DNA of 64,000 nucleotides from Aquibaculum arenosum (GTDB lineage Bacteria; Pseudomonadota; Alphaproteobacteria; Kiloniellales; DSM-21159): NCBI RefSeq assembly GCF_029222965.1, contig NZ_JARHUD010000005.1, positions 1 to 64,000 of the forward strand, read 5' to 3'. Shown piece by piece: positions 35,289 to 46,281 of this stretch (position 1 is its first letter; each line of letters starts with the position of its first letter). The notes under the pieces were generated by a model. It saw only the letters and a program-made list of their open reading frames with translations, ran no database searches and was not told where the DNA came from. The position numbers and the translations under genes were made by a program.

Positions 35289-36317
35289 GTGAGTAGTCGG
35301 CGCTGGTTGTTGCTGAGCGATGGGGTGCGGCCGACTGAGGATGTCTACTTTCTCGAGTCAGTAGCGCCCTTGCTGCGTGCGCAGAATCACGAGGTTGACC
35401 GGCTTGACGTCCGCGGGTGGCGTTGGCCGCTTGTCCAGCGTTTCTTGGCGAAGCAGGAGGGGGCAAATCTGGTGCTGTGCCGCACCTTGCCACGACGGGT
35501 GCTGCGCTGGCTGGAACAGGCGAGAGGGCGCTTCGACCGGATCGTTTATCTCATCGATGACGACCTTGCAGCAGCGGCGGAGGATAGCAGGCTGCCGCAG
35601 AGCTACCGTCGGCGCATGGCACGCGCGGCGGAGTCGCAGCCCAAGCTGCTGGCCTTGGCCGACACGGTTGTGACCTGCAGTGCCGTTCTGGCCGATCAGT
35701 TTGCTGAGCGGCATCGCAACCTGCATGTGATGGGGCCCCAGTTGATCGCCCCGCTGCACGACCTTTCGCATTTCGACAGGGGGCCGTGCCCCGAGTCGCC
35801 TTGGCTCATCGGCTTTCATGGCAGCCGCGCGCATCTGGCCGACCTTTGCCACATCGCTCCGGCATTGGAGGCGGTCCACGGGAGCAGGCAGGACACCGAA
35901 CTGGAGGTCATGCTGGGCGAGCGCACGCCGCGCTGCTTGACCGAACTGCCGCGCGTGAGCTGTCCAGTGCCCCTGCGCTGGGACAGGTTCAGGGCCTATC
36001 GCGCCAACCGCCGTGTGCATATCGGCTTGGTGCCGCATTTGAACACGCCCTTCAATCGCAGCAAATCGACCATCAAGTTCCTCGACATTGCGGCGATGGG
36101 GGGCGTCGGGGTGTACACGAAGCAGTCTCCTTATAAGGAGTTTGTCCAGGACGGGGTGGATGGGCTGCTGGTCGATGACGATCCCACCTGCTGGCAGCGC
36201 GCCCTGGAATGGCTGCTCGACCATCCAGGTGAAGCCAGGGCAATGGCCGCGAGTGCAGCGCGAAGGGCGCAGCAGCAGGTGCTCACCGATCTCCCCGCGT
36301 GGGTGGAGGGAGCGTGA
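35289..36317 (+). CDS. Glycosyltransferase (GT-B fold, group 1-like)
   Basis: This 342-aa cytoplasmic sugar transferase has a GTG start at 35289; the nearby ATG runs into a stop. The N-terminal half reads like the first Rossmann domain (RIVYLIDDDL, LADTVVTCS). The C-terminal half has PFNRSKSTIKFLDIAAMGGV followed by GLLVDDD, the nucleotide-sugar-binding end of group 1 enzymes; the typical E-x7-E is replaced by K-x-x-K-x-L-D, as in several capsule enzymes. It comes first on the plus strand of the locus, before the dTDP-rhamnose genes. Donor and acceptor are unknown. Confidence 0.75.
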   Translation: MSSRRWLLLSDGVRPTEDVYFLESVAPLLRAQNHEVDRLDVRGWRWPLVQRFLAKQEGANLVLCRTLPRRVLRWLEQARGRFDRIVYLIDDDLAAAAEDSRLPQSYRRRMARAAESQPKLLALADTVVTCSAVLADQFAERHRNLHVMGPQLIAPLHDLSHFDRGPCPESPWLIGFHGSRAHLADLCHIAPALEAVHGSRQDTELEVMLGERTPRCLTELPRVSCPVPLRWDRFRAYRANRRVHIGLVPHLNTPFNRSKSTIKFLDIAAMGGVGVYTKQSPYKEFVQDGVDGLLVDDDPTCWQRALEWLLDHPGEARAMAASAARRAQQQVLTDLPAWVEGA

Positions 36318-36529
36318 GGTCCGATTCTTAGCTTTTATTTCGCTTCATACCATCAGTGGTGCCGGAAGGCGCACCACTGTCTTTACGCGTGCGCAAAAGT
36401 TGTAATGGCTACCACTTTGGGGCTAGACGCCGAACCTGAATGCGGTAGGCTCAGACCTTGCTATGCAGCGTGAGTGTGCACCGCAAAGGCCGGGCGCACC
36501 GCCCAGTCATCAACTTTGCAGTAGGGGCC

Positions 36530-37606
36530 ATGTCGAAAACCTTTCTGATTACCGGCGGCGCAGGGTTCATCGGCTCGGCCGTGGTGCGCGAACTGATCGG
36601 CCAGACCGGCCACCGCGTGGTGAACATCGACAAGCTGACCTACGCAGGGAATCTGGATTCCGTGGACAGCGTGGCCGGCAATGCCCGCTACACTTTCGTG
36701 CAGGCAGACGTGTGCGACGTGCGGGCCATGCAAAGGGCCTTCGGCGAGCACCGGCCCGACGTGGTGATGCATCTGGCGGCCGAGAGCCATGTGGATCGCT
36801 CGATCGACGGGCCGGCCGACTTCATCCAGACCAACATTGTCGGCACCTCGGTCCTGCTCGAGGCGGCGCGGGGCTACTGGCAGGCGCTCAAGGAGAGTGC
36901 GCCGCAGAAGGCCGAGGGCTTCCGTTTCCATCACATCTCCACCGACGAGGTTTACGGCGATCTCGACGGGCCGGAGGGGCTCTTCACCGAGGTCACGCCC
37001 TACGACCCCAGTTCGCCCTATTCCGCCAGCAAGGCGGGCTCCGACCACTTGGTGCGGGCCTGGCGGCGGACCTTCGGGCTGCCGACGCTGGTGACCAACT
37101 GCTCGAACAACTACGGGCCCTATCACTTCCCCGAGAAGCTGATCCCGCTGATGATCCTCAACGCGCTGGAGGGCAAGGAGTTGCCGGTCTATGGCGACGG
37201 ACAGCAGGTGCGCGACTGGCTCTTCGTGGAGGACCATGCGCGCGCGCTGATCAAGGTTGCCACCGAGGGCCGGGTGGGGGAGACTTACAACATCGGTGGC
37301 CACAATGAGAAGGCGAACCTTGAGGTCGTGCACACGATCTGCGACCTCGTGGACGAGATGACCGGCCCGATGTCCCGCCGGGACCTCATCAAGTTCGTTG
37401 CCGACCGTCCGGGGCATGACCGGCGCTATGCCATCGACGCCGGCAAGATCGAGCGCGAGCTGGGCTGGCGGCCGCAGGAGAGCTTCGGGAGCGGCCTGCG
37501 CAAGACGGTGGCCTGGTATCTCGAGAACCGCGACTGGTGGCAGCGGGTGCGCGACGGCAGCTACCGGGGGGAGCGGCTGGGCCTCACCGGCCGGCGCGCC
37601 GCTTAG
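36530..37606 (+). CDS. rfbB: dTDP-glucose 4,6-dehydratase
   Basis: This 358-aa NAD-dependent enzyme performs the second step of dTDP-L-rhamnose synthesis. I chose ATG 36530, after AGGGGCC; the frame opens 72 bases earlier without family likeness. The Rossmann motif [12 protein letters not shown] is at the start. The catalytic Thr-Asp-Glu lies in ISTDEVYGD and Tyr/Lys in [22 protein letters not shown] and [14 protein letters not shown] are diagnostic for RfbB/RmlB. Confidence 0.94.
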   Translation: MSKTFLITGGAGFIGSAVVRELIGQTGHRVVNIDKLTYAGNLDSVDSVAGNARYTFVQADVCDVRAMQRAFGEHRPDVVMHLAAESHVDRSIDGPADFIQTNIVGTSVLLEAARGYWQALKESAPQKAEGFRFHHISTDEVYGDLDGPEGLFTEVTPYDPSSPYSASKAGSDHLVRAWRRTFGLPTLVTNCSNNYGPYHFPEKLIPLMILNALEGKELPVYGDGQQVRDWLFVEDHARALIKVATEGRVGETYNIGGHNEKANLEVVHTICDLVDEMTGPMSRRDLIKFVADRPGHDRRYAIDAGKIERELGWRPQESFGSGLRKTVAWYLENRDWWQRVRDGSYRGERLGLTGRRAA

Positions 37607-37616
37607 CGAAAGTGGC

Positions 37617-37642
37617 ACGCCCCCTCCAAACGCAGGGGGCGT
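37617..37642 (+). promoter_or_regulatory. Strong hairpin between rfbB and rfbD
   Basis: ACGCCCCCT, an 8-base loop, then AGGGGGCGT form a perfect 9-bp stem 10 bases after the rfbB stop. There is no T-run. It may act as a partial terminator or an mRNA end stabiliser within the rhamnose genes. Confidence 0.55.
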
Positions 37643-37707
37643 TCAGCCAGAGGTTCGGGCAGCCTCGCGGCTCCGGTGTCTTGCTCCAGGTTTTCTTTGG
37701 TTAGGCG

Positions 37708-38607
37708 ATGAACATCCTTCTCACAGGCGGTTCCGGTCAGGTCGGCTTCGAGCTGCGGCGGCAGCTTTGCCTGCTGGGCGAGGTGCTGGCGCCCACGCGC
37801 GCCGAATTGGACCTGGCGGACCCGCAGGCGGTTGAGGGCTGGCTGGCCCGGCATCAGCCGGATCTCATCGTCAATGCCGCCGCCTACACCGCGGTGGACA
37901 AGGCCGAGGCGGAGCCCGAGCTGGCCCATCGCCTGAACGCCGAGTTGCCGGCGCAGCTCGCGGCCTACAGCGCGGCGCGCGGCCAGTGGCTGCTGCACTA
38001 TTCCAGCGACTACGTCTATCCCGGCAGCGGCGATCGGCCCTGGCAGGAGGGGGACGCGACCGGCCCGCTGGGTGTCTATGGCGCGAGCAAACTGGCCGGC
38101 GACCTCGCGGTGGAGCAGAGCGGCTGCCCGCAGCTCATCTTCCGCACCAGCTGGGTCTACAGCACCCGCGGCCACAACTTCCTGCGCACCATGCTGCGCC
38201 TGGGGCGCGAGCGCGACAGCTTGAAGGTGGTGGACGACCAGGTTGGCGCGCCGACTCCGGCGCGGCTCATCGCCCAGGTCTCCGCCCTGGCGCTGCACCG
38301 CGTTCTGGGGCCGGAGGGCAGTGAGGCCGCGTTCCCCCCCGGCCTCTATCACCTGGCTCCGCGCGGCGAGACGAGCTGGTGCGGCTTCGCCCAGGAGATC
38401 TTCCGCCAGGCCGCCGCGGCGGGGCAGGGCCTCGCGATCGCGCCCGAGGGCGTGGCGCCCATTCCCACCGCCGACTATCCCACGCCGGCGCGCCGGCCGC
38501 TGAACTCGCGCCTTGCCTGCGCCAAGCTGGAGCAGGCGCTGGGCATCACCCTGCCGGACTGGCGGGCGCAGCTGGCCTTGACCCTGCAGGAGCTCTGCCA
38601 GCCATGA
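37708..38607 (+). CDS. rfbD: dTDP-4-dehydrorhamnose reductase
   Basis: This 299-aa NAD(P)H-dependent reductase catalyses the last step to dTDP-L-rhamnose. [13 protein letters not shown] forms the dinucleotide site, [12 protein letters not shown] is a family signature, and YSSDYVYPG with YGASKLAGD gives the catalytic Ser/Thr, Tyr and Lys. Its stop overlaps the rfbA start (ATGA). GC is high, in contrast to rfbA. Confidence 0.93.
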   Translation: MNILLTGGSGQVGFELRRQLCLLGEVLAPTRAELDLADPQAVEGWLARHQPDLIVNAAAYTAVDKAEAEPELAHRLNAELPAQLAAYSAARGQWLLHYSSDYVYPGSGDRPWQEGDATGPLGVYGASKLAGDLAVEQSGCPQLIFRTSWVYSTRGHNFLRTMLRLGRERDSLKVVDDQVGAPTPARLIAQVSALALHRVLGPEGSEAAFPPGLYHLAPRGETSWCGFAQEIFRQAAAAGQGLAIAPEGVAPIPTADYPTPARRPLNSRLACAKLEQALGITLPDWRAQLALTLQELCQP

Positions 38608-39608
38608 GCCTTTCCACCCGCCCCCTGTTGGAGCCTCTGCCGATCGCTGCACGCAAGGTATCTTGTAGAAAGGGGATTGTTCTTGCCGGAGGGTCAGGAA
38701 CCCGGCTCTATCCTGTGACACGGGGCGTATCCAAACAGCTTCTGCCGGTCTACGATAAACCCATGATTTATTATCCAATCTCGGTGCTGATGTTGGCAGG
38801 GATTCGTGATATTCTCATTATTTCTACTGAAGATGACTTGCCGCAGTATAGAAAACTGCTGGGTGGTGGAGAAGACTTCGGGGTTCACTTTACTTATGCT
38901 AAGCAGCGCAGCCCCAAGGGCGTGGCCGAGGCCTTTGTTGTCGGCGAAGAGTTCATAGGCGATGATCCGGTCTGTTTGGTGCTAGGTGACAACATTTTTC
39001 ATGGTCAGCATTTCAGTGTGCAGCTTTTGCGTGCGGTGCAGCAGGATCACGGTGCCACCGTCTTCGGATATCCTGTACGCGATCCGGAGCGCTTTGGCGT
39101 AGTGGAGTTCGACGAGTCGGGCCAAGCCATGTCAATCGAAGAGAAGCCGCCGCAGCCACGCTCAGCCTATGCTGTCACCGGCCTGTACTTCTATGATAAA
39201 GACGTGGTGGAGATCGCCCGGCAAGTTAAACCCAGCGCGCGCGGAGAGTTGGAGATTACCTGCGTGAACAATGCCTACCTCGAACGAGGTGACTTGCGGG
39301 TCGAGCGGCTTGGACGCGGCTTTGTCTGGCTGGATACCGGCACACACGAAAGCCTGTTGGAAGCGGCACAGTATGTGCTCTCCATTGAGCGAAGCCAGGG
39401 TCTCAAGATTGCTTGCCTCGAAGAGATTGCTTGGCAGCAGGGGTGGATCAGTACCGAGCAGCTGCGCGCTTGCGCAAACAGGTTGAAGGTGAGCGGCTAC
39501 GGCGAGTATCTGCTCAGTCTTCTTGAGGGTCGACCCAGCTCTGTCGTTGAATGCCGTGGTTCGTCCAGTATCCGGAGCAGTAGGGGCCGTGCACACGGAT
39601 TCAGCTAA
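38604..39608 (+). CDS. rfbA: Glucose-1-phosphate thymidylyltransferase
   Basis: This 334-aa enzyme joins dTTP and glucose-1-phosphate, the first step of dTDP-rhamnose synthesis. Start ATG 38604 overlaps the rfbD stop. The nucleotide site [16 protein letters not shown] begins at about residue 24, and [10 protein letters not shown] and [10 protein letters not shown] are typical. The core is normal, but there are about 20 extra residues at each end; the Ser/Arg-rich tail (about 315-334) is not typical of RmlA. Codon use is AT-richer than rfbB and rfbD, so it may have a separate origin. Its stop overlaps that of the convergent kinase gene. Confidence 0.92.
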   Translation: MSLSTRPLLEPLPIAARKVSCRKGIVLAGGSGTRLYPVTRGVSKQLLPVYDKPMIYYPISVLMLAGIRDILIISTEDDLPQYRKLLGGGEDFGVHFTYAKQRSPKGVAEAFVVGEEFIGDDPVCLVLGDNIFHGQHFSVQLLRAVQQDHGATVFGYPVRDPERFGVVEFDESGQAMSIEEKPPQPRSAYAVTGLYFYDKDVVEIARQVKPSARGELEITCVNNAYLERGDLRVERLGRGFVWLDTGTHESLLEAAQYVLSIERSQGLKIACLEEIAWQQGWISTEQLRACANRLKVSGYGEYLLSLLEGRPSSVVECRGSSSIRSSRGRAHGFS

Positions 39609-40972
39609 AGAAACAAGCGCGTGATTCTCCGAAAGGTCTGCTGGGCGGACCGAACTACGGAGGCTAAAGCCCTACTTTGGAGAGATCGGACAACCGAAGC
39701 GCGTTCAGGATCAAGATAATATCGCGTTCCTGGCACGCTGAGAAGATCGTGCAATTCATCGATTGCGCGCTTCATGGACCCTTCAAGTCGCACTAGCGTC
39801 CGGCCAAACTCATCGAGATCACTCGCTGCCTCGCGCAATCTTCTGATGCACCTGAGGATGAACGACAGAGTTGCGCAGGTTCTGATGGCCACACATTGGC
39901 GCTCATCCAAGCTGAGTCTGGCACCGACCTCCTTGGTGTAGGAACGGACGATTGTATTGAACCACTGGTCAAAATTGCGGGCCAGACCTAGACGAAGCAC
40001 ATCTGCCGAAAAGGTGCCCAGGTCCAACCCGAGGGGAGCTAGCTTGAACGTCTGAAAGTCGAACAAGACGACCTTTTCGGCTGTCTGATCGAAAAGCATG
40101 TTGGCGGGCGCGGCATCCGCGTGTGCGGCGTGTATCAAGCCGTGCTCTGCTATGTACTTTGATGCTGCGATGAACAGTTGCTGGTGATCCGACAGGTGGC
40201 TGATCCAGCGCGTTTGCCCGTCCTGCAATGAAGAAAGCAGGGATTCGATCTCCATGTTCGGGCGGAATTCATGCTGGGGCCACCCGCGCGCTGCCTCATG
40301 AAAGGACTGCTTTGTAACAAGATCCGCGAAGGCATCTGCGAATACCCGGAGCTTTTCATCAACCGGAAGGTGGCGCCCGGTCAGGTATCGGGGCGCCTGG
40401 AGGTATTCCAGCAGGATGACGTAGTCGCGGTCGCCCGCGGCTGAGGCAAGGCACCGGGGGAACGCGAGTTTTGTCGATTCCAGAGCAGGAGCGAGGCGGC
40501 CATAGACCGCATACTCGGAATGGGCTGTATTCCTCGTAGGGCAGGACTTTAGCAACAGCGTCTGATCGCCCAGCCCCACCTTCGCAATGACTTCAGTGCC
40601 GCGGCCGCTGAAGATGATCTCAGCGCAATGAAGATCGCGCGCCGTGAGGCCTACCCGCTCGAGCGCCTTGTCCAGCCCTGCAGCGCAGTTCTTTATCCGC
40701 ATTGCCACTCTGGGATCCAGAACGTCCCACAGGTTCATGCGATTGAAGTGAGCAATGAAATCGTGCCAGCGGATCAGGAAGCCATCGAGGTCGCAGAAGA
40801 AGACCCCGTTCACCACCTCCAGATTGGTCATCGCGCGCTGCAGGTGCCGTGGGCTCAAGCCTTTCAGCTGATCCTCAAGTTGCTCGGACGATATGCTGCT
40901 CTGCACGGCGCTCACATGGTTCTCAGCTGCTTGGCGCCTGGGCGGCCGCCTCTCCCAGCAGGGCGCTTGCAT
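39605..40972 (-). CDS. APH-fold (aminoglycoside phosphotransferase-like) kinase
   Basis: Up to 455 aa from the frame start at 40972; a GTG at 40915 would avoid a 50-base overlap with the sulfotransferase and give 436 aa. The kinase catalytic loop [12 protein letters not shown] (HxDxxxxN) and the metal-binding FDFQT (in place of DFG) are clear, and [11 protein letters not shown] may supply the ATP-binding Lys. An N-terminal stretch ([18 protein letters not shown]) is not usual for simple APH enzymes. In this setting it may phosphorylate a sugar or glycan rather than a drug; that is inference. It is the last gene of a minus-strand unit. Confidence 0.7.
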   Translation of the reverse strand: MQAPCWERRPPRRQAAENHVSAVQSSISSEQLEDQLKGLSPRHLQRAMTNLEVVNGVFFCDLDGFLIRWHDFIAHFNRMNLWDVLDPRVAMRIKNCAAGLDKALERVGLTARDLHCAEIIFSGRGTEVIAKVGLGDQTLLLKSCPTRNTAHSEYAVYGRLAPALESTKLAFPRCLASAAGDRDYVILLEYLQAPRYLTGRHLPVDEKLRVFADAFADLVTKQSFHEAARGWPQHEFRPNMEIESLLSSLQDGQTRWISHLSDHQQLFIAASKYIAEHGLIHAAHADAAPANMLFDQTAEKVVLFDFQTFKLAPLGLDLGTFSADVLRLGLARNFDQWFNTIVRSYTKEVGARLSLDERQCVAIRTCATLSFILRCIRRLREAASDLDEFGRTLVRLEGSMKRAIDELHDLLSVPGTRYYLDPERASVVRSLQSRALASVVRSAQQTFRRITRLFL

Positions 40973-42083
40973 GAGTCAAGCCGACTTCATCCAGCAGCCG
41001 GAGGCAGCTATCGAGTGCGGCTGTGGGGGTCCGGCAATCGTCGTCTTCCACGAGGGACAGCAGGGCTCGTTCGAGGGCGTCAAGTTGCTTTCTGTTTTCC
41101 GCAGGGCGGCCGTAGTCATCGGGTATCGGATCGAAGAGTTGCTTACGATCAGGAAACCACCTGCGGCACACCTGTCGATTGCTCTCATCAAATGCTTTCT
41201 GATAGGTCTCGGCCTGCTCCCGGGGCAGTTTCTGACCTGGGCCAGCAAAAACCTGCGCGATCGTTCTCCGCAGCGCTTGCCACTCGGGTTCGGCCGCCTG
41301 GCCTTGAGATATCGTCTTGGCGCGCCGGTTGAGTGCCAGCAGCAGGGCCTGGCCGACCGGGTTCAGCGACGGGTTGCGGATAGGGGCGGGCGAAAGTGTC
41401 AGTTCCGGTGCTGCCTCTGCGAGTCCGCTGCGCCGCACGAAATCCTCCCCTAGACTGCCCCCGTGCCACTCCTTTTGCCCAAACAGACCTGGCGCCAGGG
41501 CATCTTCCCCAAACTCCTGGGACCAGCGTTCCAGAAGACCAGCGTAGTTGCAGTAAGGGCTTCTCGGCCGGCCGAGTGCCCGCGCGATCTCTTCCAGGCA
41601 CCGGGTGCCGCCGCTCTTGAGCTCGGTGGAGTAGTAGGAGGCCAGCAGGTCCACCTGGCGGCGCAGATAGCAGACGATCCGAAAGGAGCCGGCGCGTGGC
41701 CCCAGCAGGCGACGCAGCCGGGTGAGCTGGACCGGCTTGACCAGGCGGGAGTGAAAGTGCTCGCTGGAGATCACCACCCTGTCCACGTCGCTAGGCAGGG
41801 CCTTCAAGGTCTTGCGCGTTTCCTGCCTGACCTCGGCGCGAAAGGCCTGGCGCGCCTCGCGGCCCTGGACACCCAGCTGGTTCAGGTAGTCGTCCGCCAG
41901 GTCGGTACAGAGCGCCGCCGCTGCCAGCGCACGGGCCTCAACGCGGCCTGGCGTCGTGAGATAGCGGATCCCCTGGGCGCGCAGGGCCTTGCGGTTGTCC
42001 ACCAGCGTGCGCTGGAGGGTCTTTGTGCCGGTCTTCTCCGTGCCGATGTGCAGGATGACGTGCAAGGGGGAGGGGGAAGGCAA
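40923..42083 (-). CDS. P-loop sulfotransferase-like protein
   Basis: This 386-aa protein starts at TTG 42083 with HVILHIGTEKTGTKTLQ, the 5'-phosphosulfate-binding P-loop of sulfotransferases that use PAPS. VISSEHFHSRL and RIVCYLRRQVDLLASYYS supply the likely 3'-phosphate-binding Arg and Ser. It is a paralogue of the protein at 47739-48755; both share SEHFHSRLV, YLRRQVDL and RWFPDRK. The C-terminal part is more divergent. Predicted to sulfate a sugar of the exported glycan. The downstream kinase overlaps it. Confidence 0.75.
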   Translation of the reverse strand: MPSPSPLHVILHIGTEKTGTKTLQRTLVDNRKALRAQGIRYLTTPGRVEARALAAAALCTDLADDYLNQLGVQGREARQAFRAEVRQETRKTLKALPSDVDRVVISSEHFHSRLVKPVQLTRLRRLLGPRAGSFRIVCYLRRQVDLLASYYSTELKSGGTRCLEEIARALGRPRSPYCNYAGLLERWSQEFGEDALAPGLFGQKEWHGGSLGEDFVRRSGLAEAAPELTLSPAPIRNPSLNPVGQALLLALNRRAKTISQGQAAEPEWQALRRTIAQVFAGPGQKLPREQAETYQKAFDESNRQVCRRWFPDRKQLFDPIPDDYGRPAENRKQLDALERALLSLVEDDDCRTPTAALDSCLRLLDEVGLTHASALLGEAAAQAPSS

Positions 42084-42102
42084 GGCGGCTCTCGGTCGCG
42101 GG

Positions 42103-43548
<1,446 letters not shown>

Positions 43549-43554
43549 AACGAA

Positions 43555-44160
43555 TTAGCCTGGATTATAAAACTGCTTTATGGAGTTAAGCACCAATGAC
43601 GGTTTGACATTTTGTGGCGACACGTGAAACACCGCCATTCTGCCGACAAACGACGATGGTTTGCAAAACCGCTCCACAGTTTGCTTGTAGTTTCGATCTG
43701 AGTAGTCATCGAAAAGAATGGTCGTCTCCTTTTCGATGTTCAATAAACTCGCAACGAAACAGGCAGCCCGGAATCTGCCATCAATAAGAATGACGTCGGG
43801 CGCAATCTCGCGGGCACGAAGGTAGTCCCAGATGCTCAAGGCGTAATCGGGATAATTCTTCCAGTTTTGCTCAGTTTCGGGACGGCCCCATTTCCCGGTG
43901 GGCCCAATGTCTACCCAGAAGGTACGGGGCGGTGATGGCAGTTGGGCGTCTTGGATATAGCTGTTAAGGCTGCAAAGCCATCTCGGGTCACTCTCAACAG
44001 AAACGATTTCCTTGCCGGACATTTCAGCCGCAACTACAGTAGACCCGCCCGACCCATACTCCAGAATGACGTCAGCTTTATCATAGACGGAAACAACGAA
44101 CTCGGCGACATCCTCCGGAAAGGTGAGGACGGGTTTCTTTAGTTTCTTTGACAAACTCAT
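43555..44160 (-). CDS. Class I SAM-dependent methyltransferase-like protein
   Basis: This 201-aa soluble protein has the AdoMet-binding motif VILEYGSGGST (about 31-41), followed by an acidic turn (IVSVESDP) and VILIDGRFRAACF (about 123), the order of Rossmann methyltransferases. It is AT-richer than manB next to it. It may O-methylate a glycan residue or belong to the related FkbM-like set; the target is unknown. Confidence 0.65.
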   Translation of the reverse strand: MSLSKKLKKPVLTFPEDVAEFVVSVYDKADVILEYGSGGSTVVAAEMSGKEIVSVESDPRWLCSLNSYIQDAQLPSPPRTFWVDIGPTGKWGRPETEQNWKNYPDYALSIWDYLRAREIAPDVILIDGRFRAACFVASLLNIEKETTILFDDYSDRNYKQTVERFCKPSSFVGRMAVFHVSPQNVKPSLVLNSIKQFYNPG

Positions 44161-44294
44161 TTGGATAATTCTCCACTGTCACTCAGATTGCCTAAATACG
44201 CTAGGGCGGGGACTTGTCGCCAGTAGCTGTTGGTGGGGCACGATAAGCCGGACTTTGCGAGAGAAAAGCGCTTTCGGAGAAATTTACCCTAATA

Positions 44295-45236
44295 TCATGC
44301 GATGAGGTCCCGGTACCGGTCATAGATCATAGTATAAATCTTTGCTTCGTTCACAGTATCGAAAAACATCCTAATGTAATTTTGTCCATTCTCGGCAATG
44401 TCGCGGCACGCATCGTCATTCTGCCGGCACCATTCCAGCGTTGCTGGTAGGTTTTTCATGTCATCTGACATAGGGACATAGTGAACGTATGGTTCTAATT
44501 GACTCTCTAGCAGCCATGTTTCAACTGTTGGCGGGGGCATTATAGGCACGGAGTTGGAGGCCAATATCCACTTTAAGTTTGTCGCAACATCATTGCCCTG
44601 AAGGCTAATAACGTACTTGTGCTTTAATTGTTCTTCTATTGTTAGCGGTTCGCGTACGTATGGCTCGCATTCCAAATCACCTTTTCTCCCCAGACTTGAA
44701 AATCCCACATTGTACAATGAGTGGTACTTAGAAACGAGGAGGAAACGCACATTCCGCGACCAGGCAAAGGGGCTGCCCTTGTCTTTGTGTCCAGTGGGTT
44801 GGCCGCGCCATACAATCTCGGATCTCTTAGCATCCCATGAGCAACGATCAAACTCTTCCCGTGCGTGCCAATGGCGTCCAACCTTAAGTTTTAAGAGGAT
44901 ACCCTTCCCATTAATCGCCCGAGCCTTTTTAAAAACTAGTCCGCTTGGCACAGAGTTAGGAAGCTCGTTGTCATCGAATTGAACTGGTAGGGGAATCTCG
45001 GCATTCACGCTCTCCACAAAGTGACGCATATCTGCAATGTATTTCCGAACCCCTTCCGGGAATTCCCCAACCGCGACGCCGTCGAATGCCTTTTCGCTAA
45101 AAAGAAATGGACGTTCAAGCCCCGGCCAGTGTTCGGTCAAAGGCGCATCGGAAGATAAGCTCGCAAGATCTATACCTTCCCAAAAATATTTGCGAACGCG
45201 AAAATCGTTGTTAAGTGTATGTTTTTCTAATGCCAC
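44295..45236 (-). CDS. GT90 (CAP10-like) glycosyltransferase, copy A
   Basis: This 313-aa protein contains EIVWRGQPTG and KYVISLQGNDVATNLKWILA followed by NSVPIMPPP, the signature of glycosyltransferase family 90, whose members add xylose, glucuronic acid or glucose to capsules and LPS. It ends with a helical segment (YIRMFFDTVNEAKIYTMI). It is a tandem paralogue of the next gene upstream, with shared YVISLxGNDVATNLKWILAS. AT-rich codon use marks it as transferred DNA. Confidence 0.82.
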   Translation of the reverse strand: MALEKHTLNNDFRVRKYFWEGIDLASLSSDAPLTEHWPGLERPFLFSEKAFDGVAVGEFPEGVRKYIADMRHFVESVNAEIPLPVQFDDNELPNSVPSGLVFKKARAINGKGILLKLKVGRHWHAREEFDRCSWDAKRSEIVWRGQPTGHKDKGSPFAWSRNVRFLLVSKYHSLYNVGFSSLGRKGDLECEPYVREPLTIEEQLKHKYVISLQGNDVATNLKWILASNSVPIMPPPTVETWLLESQLEPYVHYVPMSDDMKNLPATLEWCRQNDDACRDIAENGQNYIRMFFDTVNEAKIYTMIYDRYRDLIA

Positions 45237-45309
45237 AGTAACACCTCAATGCTAGCGTGCAGCTATGTGTGCCGATGTCCCTGTCGACAACGGGTTCTTC
45301 AGAGATCGG

Positions 45310-46251
45310 TCATTCAGCCTCGGGGTGCTCAATCGCCAAGCAATACCGCCGGTAAATTTCGCCAAACAGTTTCTCTTCGTTGGCACGGTCGAAAAACATC
45401 TGCATATACCGCCGGCCGTTCTCCGAAATTTCCCGGCAAATTCGATCATTTTCTGCGCACCATGCAAATATATCGTCCAAGTCGCCTAGGTCTTCTCGAA
45501 GTGGAACAAAGTGCTCGAACGGTACCAGCTGCGACTCTAGGAGCCAACTATCCTTTTTGGGCAAAGGCATGATCGGTACGGAATTTGATGCCAAGATCCA
45601 CTTTAAATTTGTGGCAACATCATTTCCAGGTAAGCTCACCACATACTTGCACCTCAATTGCCTCCGGATGCCCAATTTCTCGCCGAGATATCGTGCGCAG
45701 GACGCGTCCGCCTGAGGTGTAAGCGCCGAAAAACAGACATCGAAGCGTCCATGATATCGTTTAACGAAGTCAAGCCGTGTAGGGTCGGTCGACGCGGCAA
45801 GTCCCGTCGTTGCTCCTCTCCACACCACGCGCGTTTCCTTCGACCCCCAAGAAAGCGTGTCAAGATCAACTCGAAAATTCCAGTGTCGCCGGGTATTAAG
45901 TTTAAGGATGATACCCGCTCCACCGATTGCGCGCGCCTTCTTGAAGATCAGTCCGCCTGCGGTCCGTCTTTTGAGCTCATGATCTCCAAATTGAACAGCG
46001 ACCGTCGCGCACGGATCAACCACATCAAGAAAGTAGATCATGTCACTCGCGTAATTCGCGGCCAGCTTTCTCTTCGGCTCAGGTAGATCAGTAAGATGGA
46101 AAGAATCTCTTGAAAAGAGAAACGGCGAATCCATACAAGGGTCGCGGCTCAGCTGGCTATAAAGGCTCGTTGGCGCGGAAGCATCCAACCCAGCGTCGAA
46201 GTAATGACGCAGGCGTTCACAGTTTGGGAGAGCATGATCACGCTGGTCCAT
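45310..46251 (-). CDS. GT90 (CAP10-like) glycosyltransferase, copy B
   Basis: This 313-aa protein is equal in length and similar throughout to copy A: TRVVWRGATTG, YVVSLPGNDVATNLKWILAS, PLPKKDSWLLESQL, YMQMFFDRANEEKLF. Upstream there are only 30 bases before an IS5-type element, so its native promoter may be lost or replaced. Divergent duplicates of this kind often add different sugars or linkages. Confidence 0.82.
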   Translation of the reverse strand: MDQRDHALPNCERLRHYFDAGLDASAPTSLYSQLSRDPCMDSPFLFSRDSFHLTDLPEPKRKLAANYASDMIYFLDVVDPCATVAVQFGDHELKRRTAGGLIFKKARAIGGAGIILKLNTRRHWNFRVDLDTLSWGSKETRVVWRGATTGLAASTDPTRLDFVKRYHGRFDVCFSALTPQADASCARYLGEKLGIRRQLRCKYVVSLPGNDVATNLKWILASNSVPIMPLPKKDSWLLESQLVPFEHFVPLREDLGDLDDIFAWCAENDRICREISENGRRYMQMFFDRANEEKLFGEIYRRYCLAIEHPEAE

Positions 46252-46281
46252 GATTGGCCGCTTCTCCGGGTACTTGTCCTA

